Positions 56,201 to 62,775 of a DNA stretch of 64,000 bases are shown piece by piece. The position numbers were made by a program, and so were the translations under genes. Within the stretch, counting starts at the first letter, position 1, and each line of letters begins with the position of its first letter. Under the pieces are notes generated by a model, which did not search any database, was not told the origin of the DNA, and saw nothing but the letters and a program-made list of their open reading frames with translations. Source of the stretch: a virus; the IMG/VR virus record IMGVR_UViG_3300034066_001346, positions 32,798-96,797 of that record. The stretch is one strand, 5' to 3'.

Positions 56201-58447
56201 TGCGCCAGTCATTGCGTGCCACTTTGCTGCTTCTCCTGCAACTATTCCAGTAGAAACACCCTTTATTGCAGATACTCCAGCAACCTTTGGCAGGTCTGAG
56301 CTCATGTACATCTGCGGATTATTGCTAATCGCATTGTTTACTTTAGGTGCTCCTGGAACAATTCCAAATATAGTCTGGGCTTCTCTTTCAGCTGGGGTCA
56401 TAGCTGAAACAGGATTTGGGTGAGAATAAGCTCTTGTATCCCTTGGAGAGATGTATCTACTTGTAGGATCTACTTCTCTTATAGCTGTGCCAGTCATAAC
56501 AACTTGACCAGCAACAGTTGAAATTGTAGGAGCTGCGCTTACGCCAGAATTTGCTCTTGCCTGCAATATTCTAAATTCTTCATTTAAGTTATGTAGTGCT
56601 GTAGATAAAACCGTAGCTGCTTTTGCATCACTATAGAATGTTGTTTCTAATAGGTTACCAGCTTTGTTGGCAGCTAAAATTTCTGGAGTTAATAATTTCC
56701 ATCCTTCTCCGCCTTTAAATAACGCTCTAAAGTGTGCAGCACCTTTAACAACATACCCAAGGAAGTTTGCAAGCACACCAGTTAACATAATTATTGGGCC
56801 AGTTAATGCTGTAAATCCTGCCGCAAATGTTAATAGTTTTTTGATTGGGTCTGGCAGCTTGTTAGCAAATTGAACTACCTTGTCGATAATATTTATAAAA
56901 AATGTTCCGATGTTTAAGAACTGCTCTCCTACTCCAGCTAAGCTGGCCTTTAAAGATTCTAGCGCTCTCTTATATTTACCAGATGCAGACTCTGTAATCT
57001 GAGTTAATTCTCGGTTAGCAATATTGGCTAAATCTTGTGTACTAGTTTTCATTAAGTCTAGTACTTGTAATGTCTGACTTCCTTCTTTACCTAAGTTTTC
57101 AAATAAGGCAGATAGTCTTGCAAACTGAAATTTTCCAAAAAGCTGCTCAATCGCCTTTGATTTACTTAATGGGTCAAGTTTGTCTAGAGCAGATTGAAGC
57201 TCTAACATCATTCCAGTTAAATTGCCAGCATTTGAAGTAACTATATTTTCAAGATCTATTCCAAATCCTTGGAACATTTCTTTAGCTACCTTGGTTGGGT
57301 TAATAAGGGATGCTAATGAGGACTTGATTGCATTTGCACCTTCAGATGCATTTACTCCGCCCTCTTTCATTGCAGTTAAATATAATGCTAAATCTTGGAC
57401 TGATCCGCCAAGACTTTGAATTACTGGTCCTGCTTTTGGAATCGCTTCTACTAAATCTGCAAGAGATGTGGATGTCTGGTTTTCAACTGCGTTTAAAAAG
57501 TTAATTGATTCAGAAAGTTCTGTTGTATTTTGCTTAAAAGCTGTCTGAATTGCAAGTGTGGCTTTCATTGCTTCTTGCCTATCAACTTCACCAAGTATGG
57601 AAAGTCTTGTAGTTTCTTGAGTTGATCTGATTAGATCATCTCCCTGCTTTCCTGTTGCAGCAATATCCGCAGCTAGTGCGATTGTTTCTTTGTAAGAAGC
57701 TCCGTAAGCAGCTGCTAATTCTCTTGCTGTGGCAGAAACTTCTTTTCTTACTTTTGCTAACTCTGTTGCAGAAGTTTGTGCTACCCCACCATAAACTTTT
57801 GTTAATCTTACAAGTTGCTCGTCTGCTTCTCTAAATGCTTTTGATGCAGCAATCCCAAAAGCTGTTATTGGTACGGTTAGTCCTACAGTTAACTGGCGTC
57901 CTGCCCACTGAGTATTTTTACCCCAGTTAATTAGTTGGACTCCGCCATCTTGAATAACTTTATTAAATATCTGCATCTCTTGCTTGAGAAGAGCTGTTCT
58001 ATTTTTAGTAGCATCCAGACCTCTTGGTATCTGAACGTTAAACTGCATTAAGCCTTCGGCATTTCTACCTAGGGGCTGAAGTATTGCATTTTGTAATTGA
58101 ACTTGCTGTCTTGCTAACTCCCTAATCATTCCACCAGAAGTTCTAGTGTGATCTTGGAATGTTCTATAGTAATCTTTAAGCTTAAGTCTTCCCTGATCTA
58201 AGTTTTTACCAAATTTTTCTACATCAGAAGAAAGACTTACGAAGTGGGTTGAGAACTGACCAGTGCTTCTAAGTGTTGCTGAAAAGCCTTGCTGTATCTT
58301 TGCTGCATCCATCGCAAGTGCTTTGTTCGTTGTTGCTAAAGCACCTTTTAATTGAGCGAGCTCTGCCGTAGCCTTTTGCACATTAGCAATAAGACTTGAG
58401 AAATTAGCATTAGCTACTATATTCGTAACTATTGTCTCATTGGCCAT
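47210..58447 (-). CDS. Giant tape-measure protein with ADP-ribosyltransferase-like, CHAP and LysM domains
   Basis: 3745 residues. The N-terminal tape-measure core (about 185-500) includes YGASYKETIALAADIAATGK and LALYLTAMKEGGVNASEGAN, followed by hydrophobic segments (about 545-575, 1660-1700). An ADP-ribosyltransferase-like domain lies at about 1395-1525 (Arg1404, Ser1447, Glu1510-X-Glu1512). A coiled coil follows (about 2030-2150), then DSIPAMLSDGEWVIKAD, a CHAP peptidase (about 2440-2600, AWCGAF, ISHVGLV) and a LysM (about 2628-2681, GDTLSAIAAKYGI). Residues about 3040-3625 form an unassigned globular region. The protein sets tail length and is ejected at infection; its CHAP and LysM parts should open and bind peptidoglycan. 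The gene follows the tail chaperones, as usual. Confidence 0.93.
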   Translation of the reverse strand: MANETIVTNIVANANFSSLIANVQKATAELAQLKGALATTNKALAMDAAKIQQGFSATLRSTGQFSTHFVSLSSDVEKFGKNLDQGRLKLKDYYRTFQDHTRTSGGMIRELARQQVQLQNAILQPLGRNAEGLMQFNVQIPRGLDATKNRTALLKQEMQIFNKVIQDGGVQLINWGKNTQWAGRQLTVGLTVPITAFGIAASKAFREADEQLVRLTKVYGGVAQTSATELAKVRKEVSATARELAAAYGASYKETIALAADIAATGKQGDDLIRSTQETTRLSILGEVDRQEAMKATLAIQTAFKQNTTELSESINFLNAVENQTSTSLADLVEAIPKAGPVIQSLGGSVQDLALYLTAMKEGGVNASEGANAIKSSLASLINPTKVAKEMFQGFGIDLENIVTSNAGNLTGMMLELQSALDKLDPLSKSKAIEQLFGKFQFARLSALFENLGKEGSQTLQVLDLMKTSTQDLANIANRELTQITESASGKYKRALESLKASLAGVGEQFLNIGTFFINIIDKVVQFANKLPDPIKKLLTFAAGFTALTGPIIMLTGVLANFLGYVVKGAAHFRALFKGGEGWKLLTPEILAANKAGNLLETTFYSDAKAATVLSTALHNLNEEFRILQARANSGVSAAPTISTVAGQVVMTGTAIREVDPTSRYISPRDTRAYSHPNPVSAMTPAEREAQTIFGIVPGAPKVNNAISNNPQMYMSSDLPKVAGVSAIKGVSTGIVAGEAAKWHAMTGALAMQSEAEIALLKREVAATGLITTSLSDSYQALLPQMSRITTLAATESAEIVAQLQASKITVDQARARVVALNRQIEMMMGQAATEVATAQGRTINLTQLPLVDQPAFDPVTGKANMKELTRPGRTRTLFNSIARVLGVKTYGAPYSIETTRPKRFNVGGDIESFGPNKTVVSGPSSINYDDRFGNVPLNGYVLNQQASLDPRNKDLVDAAPSTFSNSGSTMKAMLTPKETIFGPGIHRDPELYAAVDAANNGYAFGGDVSRNKKNYGLNPASLIANYLARSSMIGGGRSPGTRYWRASRNRWDTTGSNTQSVSEPGSGSIQYSSARSRSSAIYSDETNKRYGITPTKRGDVLVHAFPPAFVRRLESLGYGPEDQIPVSVLRSLGVSVPQGSKLSTLTALSTTWVKNTSKFNQRIKGDGSPARTSDGKGWKDSWREVGWQDMQSLLGKLKDIGVPEAQAQQVAELAASRLNALVERRNGLMNEAMWGQLVNSAEIGAMTRFSRNSSATPFAANLGGMIPGGNIQRGRYGYGVPSLASSAIARLTARWKPQERFRMPGYQYTLGNQDPLHGPLQIGRTMVPKDRQDDYEWTREVIYQDDRFARQNVMRQFPIGSEEERGKYILRQYMAGNYGILQTPGATELMKKLSRKFSGTLYRGLKLSKNRANPLPQNIIEAIDQARLSGDPSGLIGQEFIMRRSSWSKNRDIASLFAPGHGASADGSSILIEASVKNRNVVPASDIFPDAKFSAPFGQKVAGHNSRSEQESIFGGKFRVVGYENGTLKLETVVDGTRAMGGPVNANRPYLVGENGPEIFVPRNSGGIIPGGDIVKNRTGYGLPAIPTMPGYETPLATQMGMTPITKGSSGINPYGAKAQVFSMATAVGGGVAGQAMGGNTGFMIGSMLGQVASILPFLIKGTLTLSKVMKFAGFGLAVTSAIALGKVLLDLKKKYEDAGKANRLAFGANEKTLGEAGLSGKYKDLSTRLKDINAQLDLQRAKASASYDSNTKTGISGLTFTIKELREETARVKKEMPETLAAFNNIDSSKVNQLATSLKSQYVSMGMSVQQATNKIYALIAASNKSGQSVSAISSDSFKQITDRASAAAASVKMVSNAIVAMNGSTSKGFLEELNTGVENMINVLSTYQDSLVGSKGGEDGKTELTEADALKQTLDEIGKIKGATNEIDKKTLDGLKQQNLVYATILKNGETLQSIYAKTAIYAAGLADKINIAAMTGKEAVEFARQLAAYQGALNEVTSSTDSNNPLSALAKLYDAAKKASENAIKAQKAAAKFDADYYKDKIKSIQKVINQLEKERNTRLKLLDVQQAEADFAKSLKEEQIRYQEFLAAGDLAAAAQSQLNIKKLQEDRQRQITRESITNDYEKRIEQQNKEIERLQKIIDDAADNNATAGSAAAKKSADLATIADFRARINDIVTRNPGGNFSKSDEKLLIQIFNEMREAGGSIKKAADEMLSNYPAINQPPSQAGGKPVAMSPELQLAQALAKAVNDNKNVAFASAVDKFILAVDKFAGATSGTGSGTKEDPFKVNAATLPKVAPGGTTAAEAAPLKSKDGTITKAGLTYIINTNKYQKGKYFEVDGVKYVVESGYDAKIFPSRARKLAMGGYATNYDGGGNVSGPGTSTSDSIPAMLSDGEWVIKADSVKKAEKEFGPSFLHDLNAGRFANGGKVSKMRGGKESTLGTVDSMIKAAESMLGYKEGKNNDTIFGRFAQKAYDLQSRYIAWCGAFINWAAKNAGVDLASMIWTPGGAQSFMKSGKWTKMNPKRGDLAFMDFPGDGVNRISHVGLVRNVLSSNAVSTIEGNTSGSGSQRSGGGVHAKVRQYNMKNAPVVGFGRPSYKPVDTIKYGYGTPEYYSADDAKSDYENDRYTVGRGDTLSAIAAKYGISVKQLMEMNPQLNDPKYMGGSRIFAGTKVNIKKFAEGGKVVNSLTDSGNWIKGPLTVPRQRKPGVPYSRSGRPIGNPFGQYWGELSRFIGPRSPGMDIWGGTEIPGLKFSGSVPQHSDYMHQMLEQPRKPFASPGMGIDRDPMRLAGSGASTGGIGNGAYGLGPLMFHAGGPVGHTHSGAPHSLGMSSMGSVSAALKQKMESSSGRRSGRRRLPAGHMASNYKAPKSVAQKIYDNFLFPAILSLDRVQAAFTGTNPIASTNIEGLKSQQEKIKQQGVKSVLPEIAAQVGLDFGSFLLPAAAGNASIRGLAEGYGLSKGLPGLGSLLPKGSIPYATSAVPKFTSNAITAAIIGASRPFAENKISSMIQKPQVKISSDDFKPNNVYPPFVIHEGKNVPVHSGSGFGNDAVVFQGRTENLSSLLASHQVTDIIPTTPEGILSYILKKDPNHTKARRLLDKMDSGYQWGDREVKEFLMNMLASGSINLKKVDPQDLASPHLFGLRRPELSESLDPAGLAQLISAMRGNTRDDVAIKTKTKAISPLLTKMVQEYIENVRLQQEAVAANIARQGGPRGGLHGVRGEKPLTKKEIADLKARGWDPSYTPLTPRDIPMIRIFNDDFPSTDGKGDLFEKDAATHILSRFFGPKGLPEGTVGTLEQLAAARTSRHFGIYDAVQSHMQGEWKPDRPFIVSTLSNLMKYNGKPEQLHSVDSYFLQRFGKPFHYSKKEGELSSGFPLEESDYIAKLKELNLYKDGEEPPIIAEDFSAKEIFYLAKEKYSQSELAQILQAVNENGNLKPIARTDNAMGGSHSEEFYMPARSNYESDEYLSASRILQILAIDKAKKQIGIDEKYRYAVRGEFSSLNKEEIAEMAANLGVRFDGGHNASDIDNLAHGSGHNPFEYILNAQRAQTGDIGVGISDTQKALGALLMFTRFGKYTSGKTYADEKDLLAVQKSAVGLYARGALSEKDFMSIISDIKEQLKNVEEAAGGGFVNNGKIQIPKFANGGIVNTSFNPKMSIPGFANGGMASPTYNIPTSTVGIASNQVPGYNKGGSIHHYNAGGIVVNGAQGQDVKELANHIVNIMDARGARRQSMTGGGITV
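50405..50565 (-). other. LysM domain within the tape measure
   Basis: YTVGRGDTLSAIAAKYGISV with an N-PQL turn and a V-N-I end is a complete LysM, binding N-acetylglucosamine of peptidoglycan. It lies directly after the CHAP domain. Confidence 0.9.
50640..51130 (-). other. CHAP peptidase domain within the tape measure
   Basis: AWCGAFINWAAKNAG (catalytic Cys), TPGGAQSFMKSGKW, NRISHVGLV (His), EGNTSGSG and VGFGRPSY align motif by motif with the free lysin at 9545-10159. Predicted to cut the wall locally during DNA entry. Confidence 0.92.
53873..54265 (-). other. ADP-ribosyltransferase-like domain within the tape measure
   Basis: Residues about 1395-1525. GTLYRGLKLSK carries Arg1404, RRSSWSKNRDIASLFA the Ser-X-Ser (1447-1449), ILIEASVK a middle strand, and SEQESIFGGKFRVV the Glu1510-X-Glu1512. 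Order and spacing match R-S-E class ADP-ribosyltransferases; E-X-E usually marks arginine-specific enzymes. Confidence 0.72.
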
Positions 58448-58457
58448 ATATTATATG

Positions 58458-58826
58458 TTACCCCACTTCGTATCCCAAACCTGCTCCGATTCCAAATCCA
58501 TTCTCTGCGGCAATTGATCCTTGTAGTGAAACAACATCGTCACCACTTGCATTTATTCCTAGAGCTCTTCTTTGAATATCTTCAAAAGTTGGGCCTTCTT
58601 TTTCTTCTTCGGATTCAAGGTTGATGCCTTGAAGTCCTGCTAAGAATTTTCTTTCTTTTTCTTCTTTCTTATTCATTGATTGCAAGGTTTGAATAAGTTC
58701 TGGCATTGAAAGGTTTTCTTCTAGCTGCTCATAGTTTTTCCAATGACCTAGAAGAAAAACCTCTCCAAGTAAAGCGGCTAAATCTAGTTCTGACCAGCCA
58801 GAACCGCTGCCGCTAGAAGGTTTGGG
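58458..58826 (-). CDS. Tail assembly chaperone, frameshifted extension
   Basis: The -1 frame is open from just before the slippery site to the stop at 58458. After the shift it encodes GWSELDLAALLGEVFLLGHW, then LEENLSMPELIQTLQSMN and an acidic, helical tail (KKEEKERKFLAGLQGINLES). An internal ATG at 58706 could give an 82-residue product but lies within the continuous -1 frame. In siphophages the G-T type fusion binds the tape measure and recruits tube subunits. It lies ten bases upstream of the tape-measure start. Confidence 0.82.
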   Translation of the reverse strand, partial: PKPSSGSGSGWSELDLAALLGEVFLLGHWKNYEQLEENLSMPELIQTLQSMNKKEEKERKFLAGLQGINLESEEEKEGPTFEDIQRRALGINASGDDVVSLQGSIAAENGFGIGAGLGYEVG

Positions 58827-59116
58827 TCATCCATCTTTATCCCACCACATACTTCTAGAATACGATTAATTGTAGGAACATCTAATGCATCTTCTAGTGC
58901 ATCTCTATCTGCTACCAACTCTGGTAACTGCTTTTCTAATGCTACTGCACATGCATCAATAAGGATGTCTAATGTCTCATCTTCTGATGTTGTATTTGCT
59001 GTTTTTTGAATAGCGATCATAAACTTGCGAAGCTCTTTAATTGTTAAAGGCTTTAGCTTTACGGTTGCGCCATTTTGTAGTTGAATTTCTTCTACGTCAT
59101 AGATTGTAGTTGCCAA
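58784..59116 (-). CDS. Tail assembly chaperone
   Basis: 110 residues from a TTG start with GGAGG six bases upstream. TIKELRKFMIAIQKTANTTS and a helical body (LDILIDACAVALEKQLPELV) fit the gpG-like chaperone. Near its 3' end CCCAAAC allows a -1 shift to the extension at 58458-58826. It has its own promoter just after the tail-tube terminator. Confidence 0.82.
   Translation of the reverse strand: MATTIYDVEEIQLQNGATVKLKPLTIKELRKFMIAIQKTANTTSEDETLDILIDACAVALEKQLPELVADRDALEDALDVPTINRILEVCGGIKMDDPNLLAAAVLAGQN
58820..58826 (-). other. Programmed -1 frameshift site CCCAAAC
   Basis: Reads C-CCA-AAC in the chaperone frame, the X-XXY-YYZ heptamer. The -1 frame has a stop directly upstream and no further stop until 58458, and the zero frame ends at 58784, so slippage anywhere in this 40-base window makes the fusion. 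Confidence 0.85.
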
Positions 59117-59142
59117 TTTATCCTCCTAGGATTGTCTTAATT

Positions 59143-59171
59143 ATTATAACAAAACACCTTTACTAATACAA
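59143..59171 (-). promoter_or_regulatory. Promoter of the tail chaperone genes
   Basis: TTGTAT (59171-59166), 17-base spacer, TATAAT (59148-59143). It sits between the terminator after the tail-tube gene and the chaperone start, leaving about 20 bases of leader with AGGAGG. Confidence 0.5.
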
Positions 59172-59175
59172 GCAG

Positions 59176-59199
59176 AAAGCCCCCATTTCTGGGGGCCTT
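59176..59199 (-). terminator. Hairpin terminator after the major tail protein gene
   Basis: Minus strand: GCCCCC, loop AGAAAT, GGGGGC, then TTTCTGC. A strong six-pair G-C stem but a short T-run, so termination may be partial. An 18-base A+T palindrome (59202-59219) lies between it and the gene. Confidence 0.65.
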
Positions 59200-59225
59200 C
59201 CAATTAATTTAAATTAATTAAATTA

Positions 59226-59948
59226 TTATGCTAGTGTCCAAGTACGGTCAATAATCTTACCGTATTCCTGTCCTGCGTATGCAGAATCTCCTGATGGGAG
59301 AAGGCGGAATGTTACTGGGAATGTTGATGCTGCGTTACGAGCAAGTGAGAATTGTGACTGCTGTACAGACAAAACTCTACGTGCATAATAAACACGCTCT
59401 GAAGTTGCGCTTGTTGTAGTTGGTGCTTGGCCTACTGCAATAAGCTGGCGCTCTGTTGGAGCTGATCCAAGAGCACCTGCCTCAAGTCCTAGAACTCCAC
59501 CATTTAGTGTTGACTTTCCTTGGCCGAATACAACTAGAATATTTTCTAGAGTACCTTCTGCCATTTCTGTTGCAATCATAACTTCCATTGACTCCTTGAA
59601 CAGCTTTGCTGTGTCAAGAAGCTGATCTACTGTTACTGAACCGTATGATGGGTTGTAAGTAATCTGAAGACCATTGTTTGTGTAACCTACGTTACGGTAT
59701 GCTGCTGCATCTGTTCCACCTGCTGCATTAGTATCTAATGCATTCAGTGTTGGAATATATGATGTACCTGTGTTGAAAGCTGGTACCTTTGTAGATGGCT
59801 TGACTGCGCCATTTGCAGCTGTTCCTGCTCTTGCAACTCCTGGCTCCATGTTATCTACATAACCTGCTGCTGTTGAGTCGTCTACTGAAAGAAATAGTGG
59901 TGAAGCACCAACTAGAATATTCTTGGCATTACCTGTGTTTTGTGCCAT
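59226..59948 (-). CDS. Major tail tube protein
   Basis: 240 residues with AGGAGG as ribosome site. N-terminus MAQNTGNAKNILVGASPLFL, then SVDD and a beta-rich core (LQITYNPSYGSVTVDQLLDT, VYYARRVLSVQQSQF). It lies between the neck genes and the chaperones, the fixed place of the tube gene. Codon use is richer in C-ending codons than in most of the window, as expected for a protein made in hundreds of copies. A terminator follows. Confidence 0.8.
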   Translation of the reverse strand: MAQNTGNAKNILVGASPLFLSVDDSTAAGYVDNMEPGVARAGTAANGAVKPSTKVPAFNTGTSYIPTLNALDTNAAGGTDAAAYRNVGYTNNGLQITYNPSYGSVTVDQLLDTAKLFKESMEVMIATEMAEGTLENILVVFGQGKSTLNGGVLGLEAGALGSAPTERQLIAVGQAPTTTSATSERVYYARRVLSVQQSQFSLARNAASTFPVTFRLLPSGDSAYAGQEYGKIIDRTWTLA

Positions 59949-60059
59949 AATTTAAAACCTCCTGTTTATAATATCAATATTAAATTGTAAAACATAATTT
60001 GGCTGGCTAGGCCAATTCCTCTAGATCCAATTTTAGTGTATAATGCCCCAAAAGGCAAA

Positions 60060-60572
60060 CTAAATGAATCGACCAGAATTATCTGTTATTCTGGAATACT
60101 TTATTTCTAGGACTACGTCTGAAGACAAAAATCCCTGAATTTCCTCAGAGGGTGATGTTGGGGATATGTCAGCAACAAATATGTTATGGAACTTAAATAG
60201 GTCTGATACTAGGTCTGAGTTTCTGACATCCCTTGCTGATTCATCCATTCTCCTAAACTCATCAATCATGAAGTTTCTTATCTCATTAATCTCTGATATG
60301 TCTGTTGAATATATGGTAAATAAAATTTGTTCACAGCATATTAGCCAATTGTCCTCATAGGACATTCCTATCTTGTCATAGACTATATGCTTCTTGCCGC
60401 TCAAGAATTGATTTAATTCCGCCGACTGCTGTACTGGAATTATAGGAATAATCTCTTTACCTATATTGTCTGAATAATAGTCACTGGCATCAAATATCTC
60501 GTAGTTTAAAAGCTGAGACCATAAAAACTTTCTTATCTCAGATGATGCATCTAATTTATAATTTGCCGTCAT
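60060..60572 (-). CDS. Tail terminator-like protein
   Basis: 170 residues. Position immediately before the tail tube gene and the alpha/beta pattern (EIRKFLWSQLLNY, YEDNWLICCEQILFTIYST, IEIRNFMIDEF-type helix, VLEIKYSR) suit a tail terminator. In the 111-base gap after it, a +1 frame stays open for about 39 codons to 59965 without an evident start. Assigned by synteny. Confidence 0.6.
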   Translation of the reverse strand: MTANYKLDASSEIRKFLWSQLLNYEIFDASDYYSDNIGKEIIPIIPVQQSAELNQFLSGKKHIVYDKIGMSYEDNWLICCEQILFTIYSTDISEINEIRNFMIDEFRRMDESARDVRNSDLVSDLFKFHNIFVADISPTSPSEEIQGFLSSDVVLEIKYSRITDNSGRFI

Positions 60573-61357
60573 AGCATTGAACCTCCAAATGATGAAGCCA
60601 ATGCAACGTCTGCTTGTGCCCTGACAGCATTTGGCGAAAATGAATATTGAACCTTTTTAATATTTGATGGAATTCCAAGTGCTTTTGACATTGCACCATT
60701 AAATATATTTTGAAAGCCAGATTTTTTAATTGATAAATTAACTAAATCGCTTTTAAAAAAATGTGCATATGCCATCTTAAAGGATCCAGTTGTAGCAGCC
60801 CCTCCAGGCCTTCTGACGACCACTGAGGCCCCTTTGGGCATAAAGACGGTATAACCGTTAACCTCAAATACAAGGCGCTTAGAAGCCTTTGGAGAGATTG
60901 TTATGGGGTTTCCTAGTTCCATTACAGAAGCTTTGTTTGCAAATACATAGGAGTTCTTAGATCTTTTATCTTTAGGGACTTTAGTTTTTGAAAGCTTAAA
61001 ATCATATCCTATTCTAAAGGATAGTCCGTCTGAACCCATTCTATTTAATTTAAATAGTCTTGCAGACTCTTGCCCTGTTTTTTTCCATTCATAAACATGG
61101 TGAAAGGACTTGGGCTTTGTTCTTGCCTTAGCATCTATATAATTACCAAAATCTTTATCTATCTGATTATAGATCATTGTTTGAAATTTATTCTTAAATC
61201 CAGTATTGCTCATAAGCTTTGCTATTACATTTGATTGATAATATAAAGCAGCAGATATTTGTGCAACAGTTGTATCTTGTAAGTTTGTACCTACAGTGCC
61301 AACCATTAATTTTTCTAGTCCGCTTGCGGCTTGAAGTAAAGCAACATTAGATTCCAA
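60569..61357 (-). CDS. Neck/tail-completion protein
   Basis: 262 residues. Helical N-terminus, then a basic beta-rich region (KASKRLVFEVNGYTVFMPKG, VVRRPGG) reminiscent of HK97 gp10-like tail-completion proteins, with longer extensions. Overlaps neighbours by 4 and 11 bases. Named by order: connector, stopper, completion, terminator, tube. Confidence 0.55.
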   Translation of the reverse strand: MESNVALLQAASGLEKLMVGTVGTNLQDTTVAQISAALYYQSNVIAKLMSNTGFKNKFQTMIYNQIDKDFGNYIDAKARTKPKSFHHVYEWKKTGQESARLFKLNRMGSDGLSFRIGYDFKLSKTKVPKDKRSKNSYVFANKASVMELGNPITISPKASKRLVFEVNGYTVFMPKGASVVVRRPGGAATTGSFKMAYAHFFKSDLVNLSIKKSGFQNIFNGAMSKALGIPSNIKKVQYSFSPNAVRAQADVALASSFGGSML

Positions 61358-61775
61358 TTGTCTGATTCTCCGACCTTAGAGCCATAGAGTTATATCCAAT
61401 AACCTTTCCGAATGGGTCGGTTATAGGTGTCGTGCCAGATATCTCAAACACCGTTGGAGTGTTAGAAGGGAAATTTATTTCTGTCCATATTGGGTTATTT
61501 TTGTTATCCCTAATGTTAGTTATTTTCTCTCTAGAAGTAAGCCTGTCAGATGTTCTAATTTGTATTACCTGCTCGTTAGAATATTTATTATTAAACACCT
61601 GTTTGTCTCCAGACCTAGAGGTGCTTGAGTTTGATATGATTCCCTTTGCATGGCACTGTAGTGTTTTATAATAATGCCATTCTTTTTTGATAGCCCCAGT
61701 GTCTGGATCTTGTTCGTCAAACTGTCTGTAGACATCTAATTTCATCAAAAGAACTGCGTCTATAATTCCTTGCAT
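61347..61775 (-). CDS. Head closure/stopper-like protein
   Basis: 142 residues, beta-rich: VYRQFDEQDPDTGAIKKEWH, TLQCHAKGI, VIQIRTSDRLTSREKITNIR. The opening strand pair and length match head-closure proteins of the SPP1 gp16/HK97 type. Located after the head-tail adaptor gene. Assigned by synteny and pattern. Confidence 0.6.
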   Translation of the reverse strand: MQGIIDAVLLMKLDVYRQFDEQDPDTGAIKKEWHYYKTLQCHAKGIISNSSTSRSGDKQVFNNKYSNEQVIQIRTSDRLTSREKITNIRDNKNNPIWTEINFPSNTPTVFEISGTTPITDPFGKVIGYNSMALRSENQTIGI

Positions 61776-61776
61776 T

Positions 61777-62763
61777 TTATATTACCATTGCCTGATTAAT
61801 AACATAATCTGATAAAAGCTTATCTGCATAAGAGCATCCAGTTCCAGTGTGAATATCAGAAGAGTAATCAAATTTCCAGTCAAATGTTTGAACTGACTTT
61901 AAATACTGATCTTTCCAATGTCTATCCTTGTCAAAGAAGTGGCCCATAAGCTGTATGCATGCTTGCTCAACTTCATCTGGAACGCTAGCCCAACCAAATC
62001 TTCCAGAAACTCTATACCTTGAGTTGTTTTTAAATACTCCATTAAATGAAATATCGTTTACCGTAGGTGGAACCATTCCATTTGCAGTGTATACAGTGTT
62101 GTCAGTCATAAGAGCGGTATCAACTCTTATTCCAAATCCGCTTTCTGAAACTACTGTAGAAAGACCCCAATTGTTTACTTCATTAATGTTGTCTACTAAA
62201 AGGTAATCTCCTACATGCAATGTATACAGGCTGTTAATTTTTGCTGGAAGTGGAAGAGAGTATGAGCCTGAGCCATAAACAACTTCTGTTGAGTTGTAAA
62301 GATAGAACTTCTGTCCACAATAATTTTCAATTATTTTTCTAGCGTACTTCTCTGCCATTTGAAGATCATGATAAGTTTTATATTCAGGATCAGATTGATC
62401 TGTTCCAAAATTTAAATCCTCAATTGCTTCTGCAAGATTAGCATAGGGAGTAACTACATCCGTATAAGATATATGATAAGAGCTGCTTCCACCAACCACA
62501 TATCTCCAAACCATTTTAAATTTTCTATTTCTATCAGAGTATGCCGTTGGCAATACTATCTGGTAGGTACCAAAATCATTTTCTAGTTTTGTGGCTGTAA
62601 GGTTTAGAAGAAGGCTAGTTGGGTTAATGGCTGGAAACACCAATGGGTCTTCGGTAATATCATAGACTTCAACGGAAACATTTCCGTCAGGGTCTACAAT
62701 TTCACCTGCCCAAAATATTTTAGTTTTGATTGGTGCATTACTATTAACATAAATCTCTGCCAT
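61777..62763 (-). CDS. Head-tail adaptor protein
   Basis: 328 residues. The N-terminal 115 residues form an Ig-like beta domain (EVYDITEDPLVFPAIN, YQIVLPTAYSDRNRKFKM). The rest is adaptor-like: LQMAEKYARKIIENYCGQKF, a beta excursion and VPDEVEQACIQLMGHFFDKD, close to HK97 gp6-type helices. It should bind the portal ring and start the neck. The extra N-terminal domain is unusual in length. Confidence 0.7.
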   Translation of the reverse strand: MAEIYVNSNAPIKTKIFWAGEIVDPDGNVSVEVYDITEDPLVFPAINPTSLLLNLTATKLENDFGTYQIVLPTAYSDRNRKFKMVWRYVVGGSSSYHISYTDVVTPYANLAEAIEDLNFGTDQSDPEYKTYHDLQMAEKYARKIIENYCGQKFYLYNSTEVVYGSGSYSLPLPAKINSLYTLHVGDYLLVDNINEVNNWGLSTVVSESGFGIRVDTALMTDNTVYTANGMVPPTVNDISFNGVFKNNSRYRVSGRFGWASVPDEVEQACIQLMGHFFDKDRHWKDQYLKSVQTFDWKFDYSSDIHTGTGCSYADKLLSDYVINQAMVI

Positions 62764-62775
62764 ATTACATAGGGC

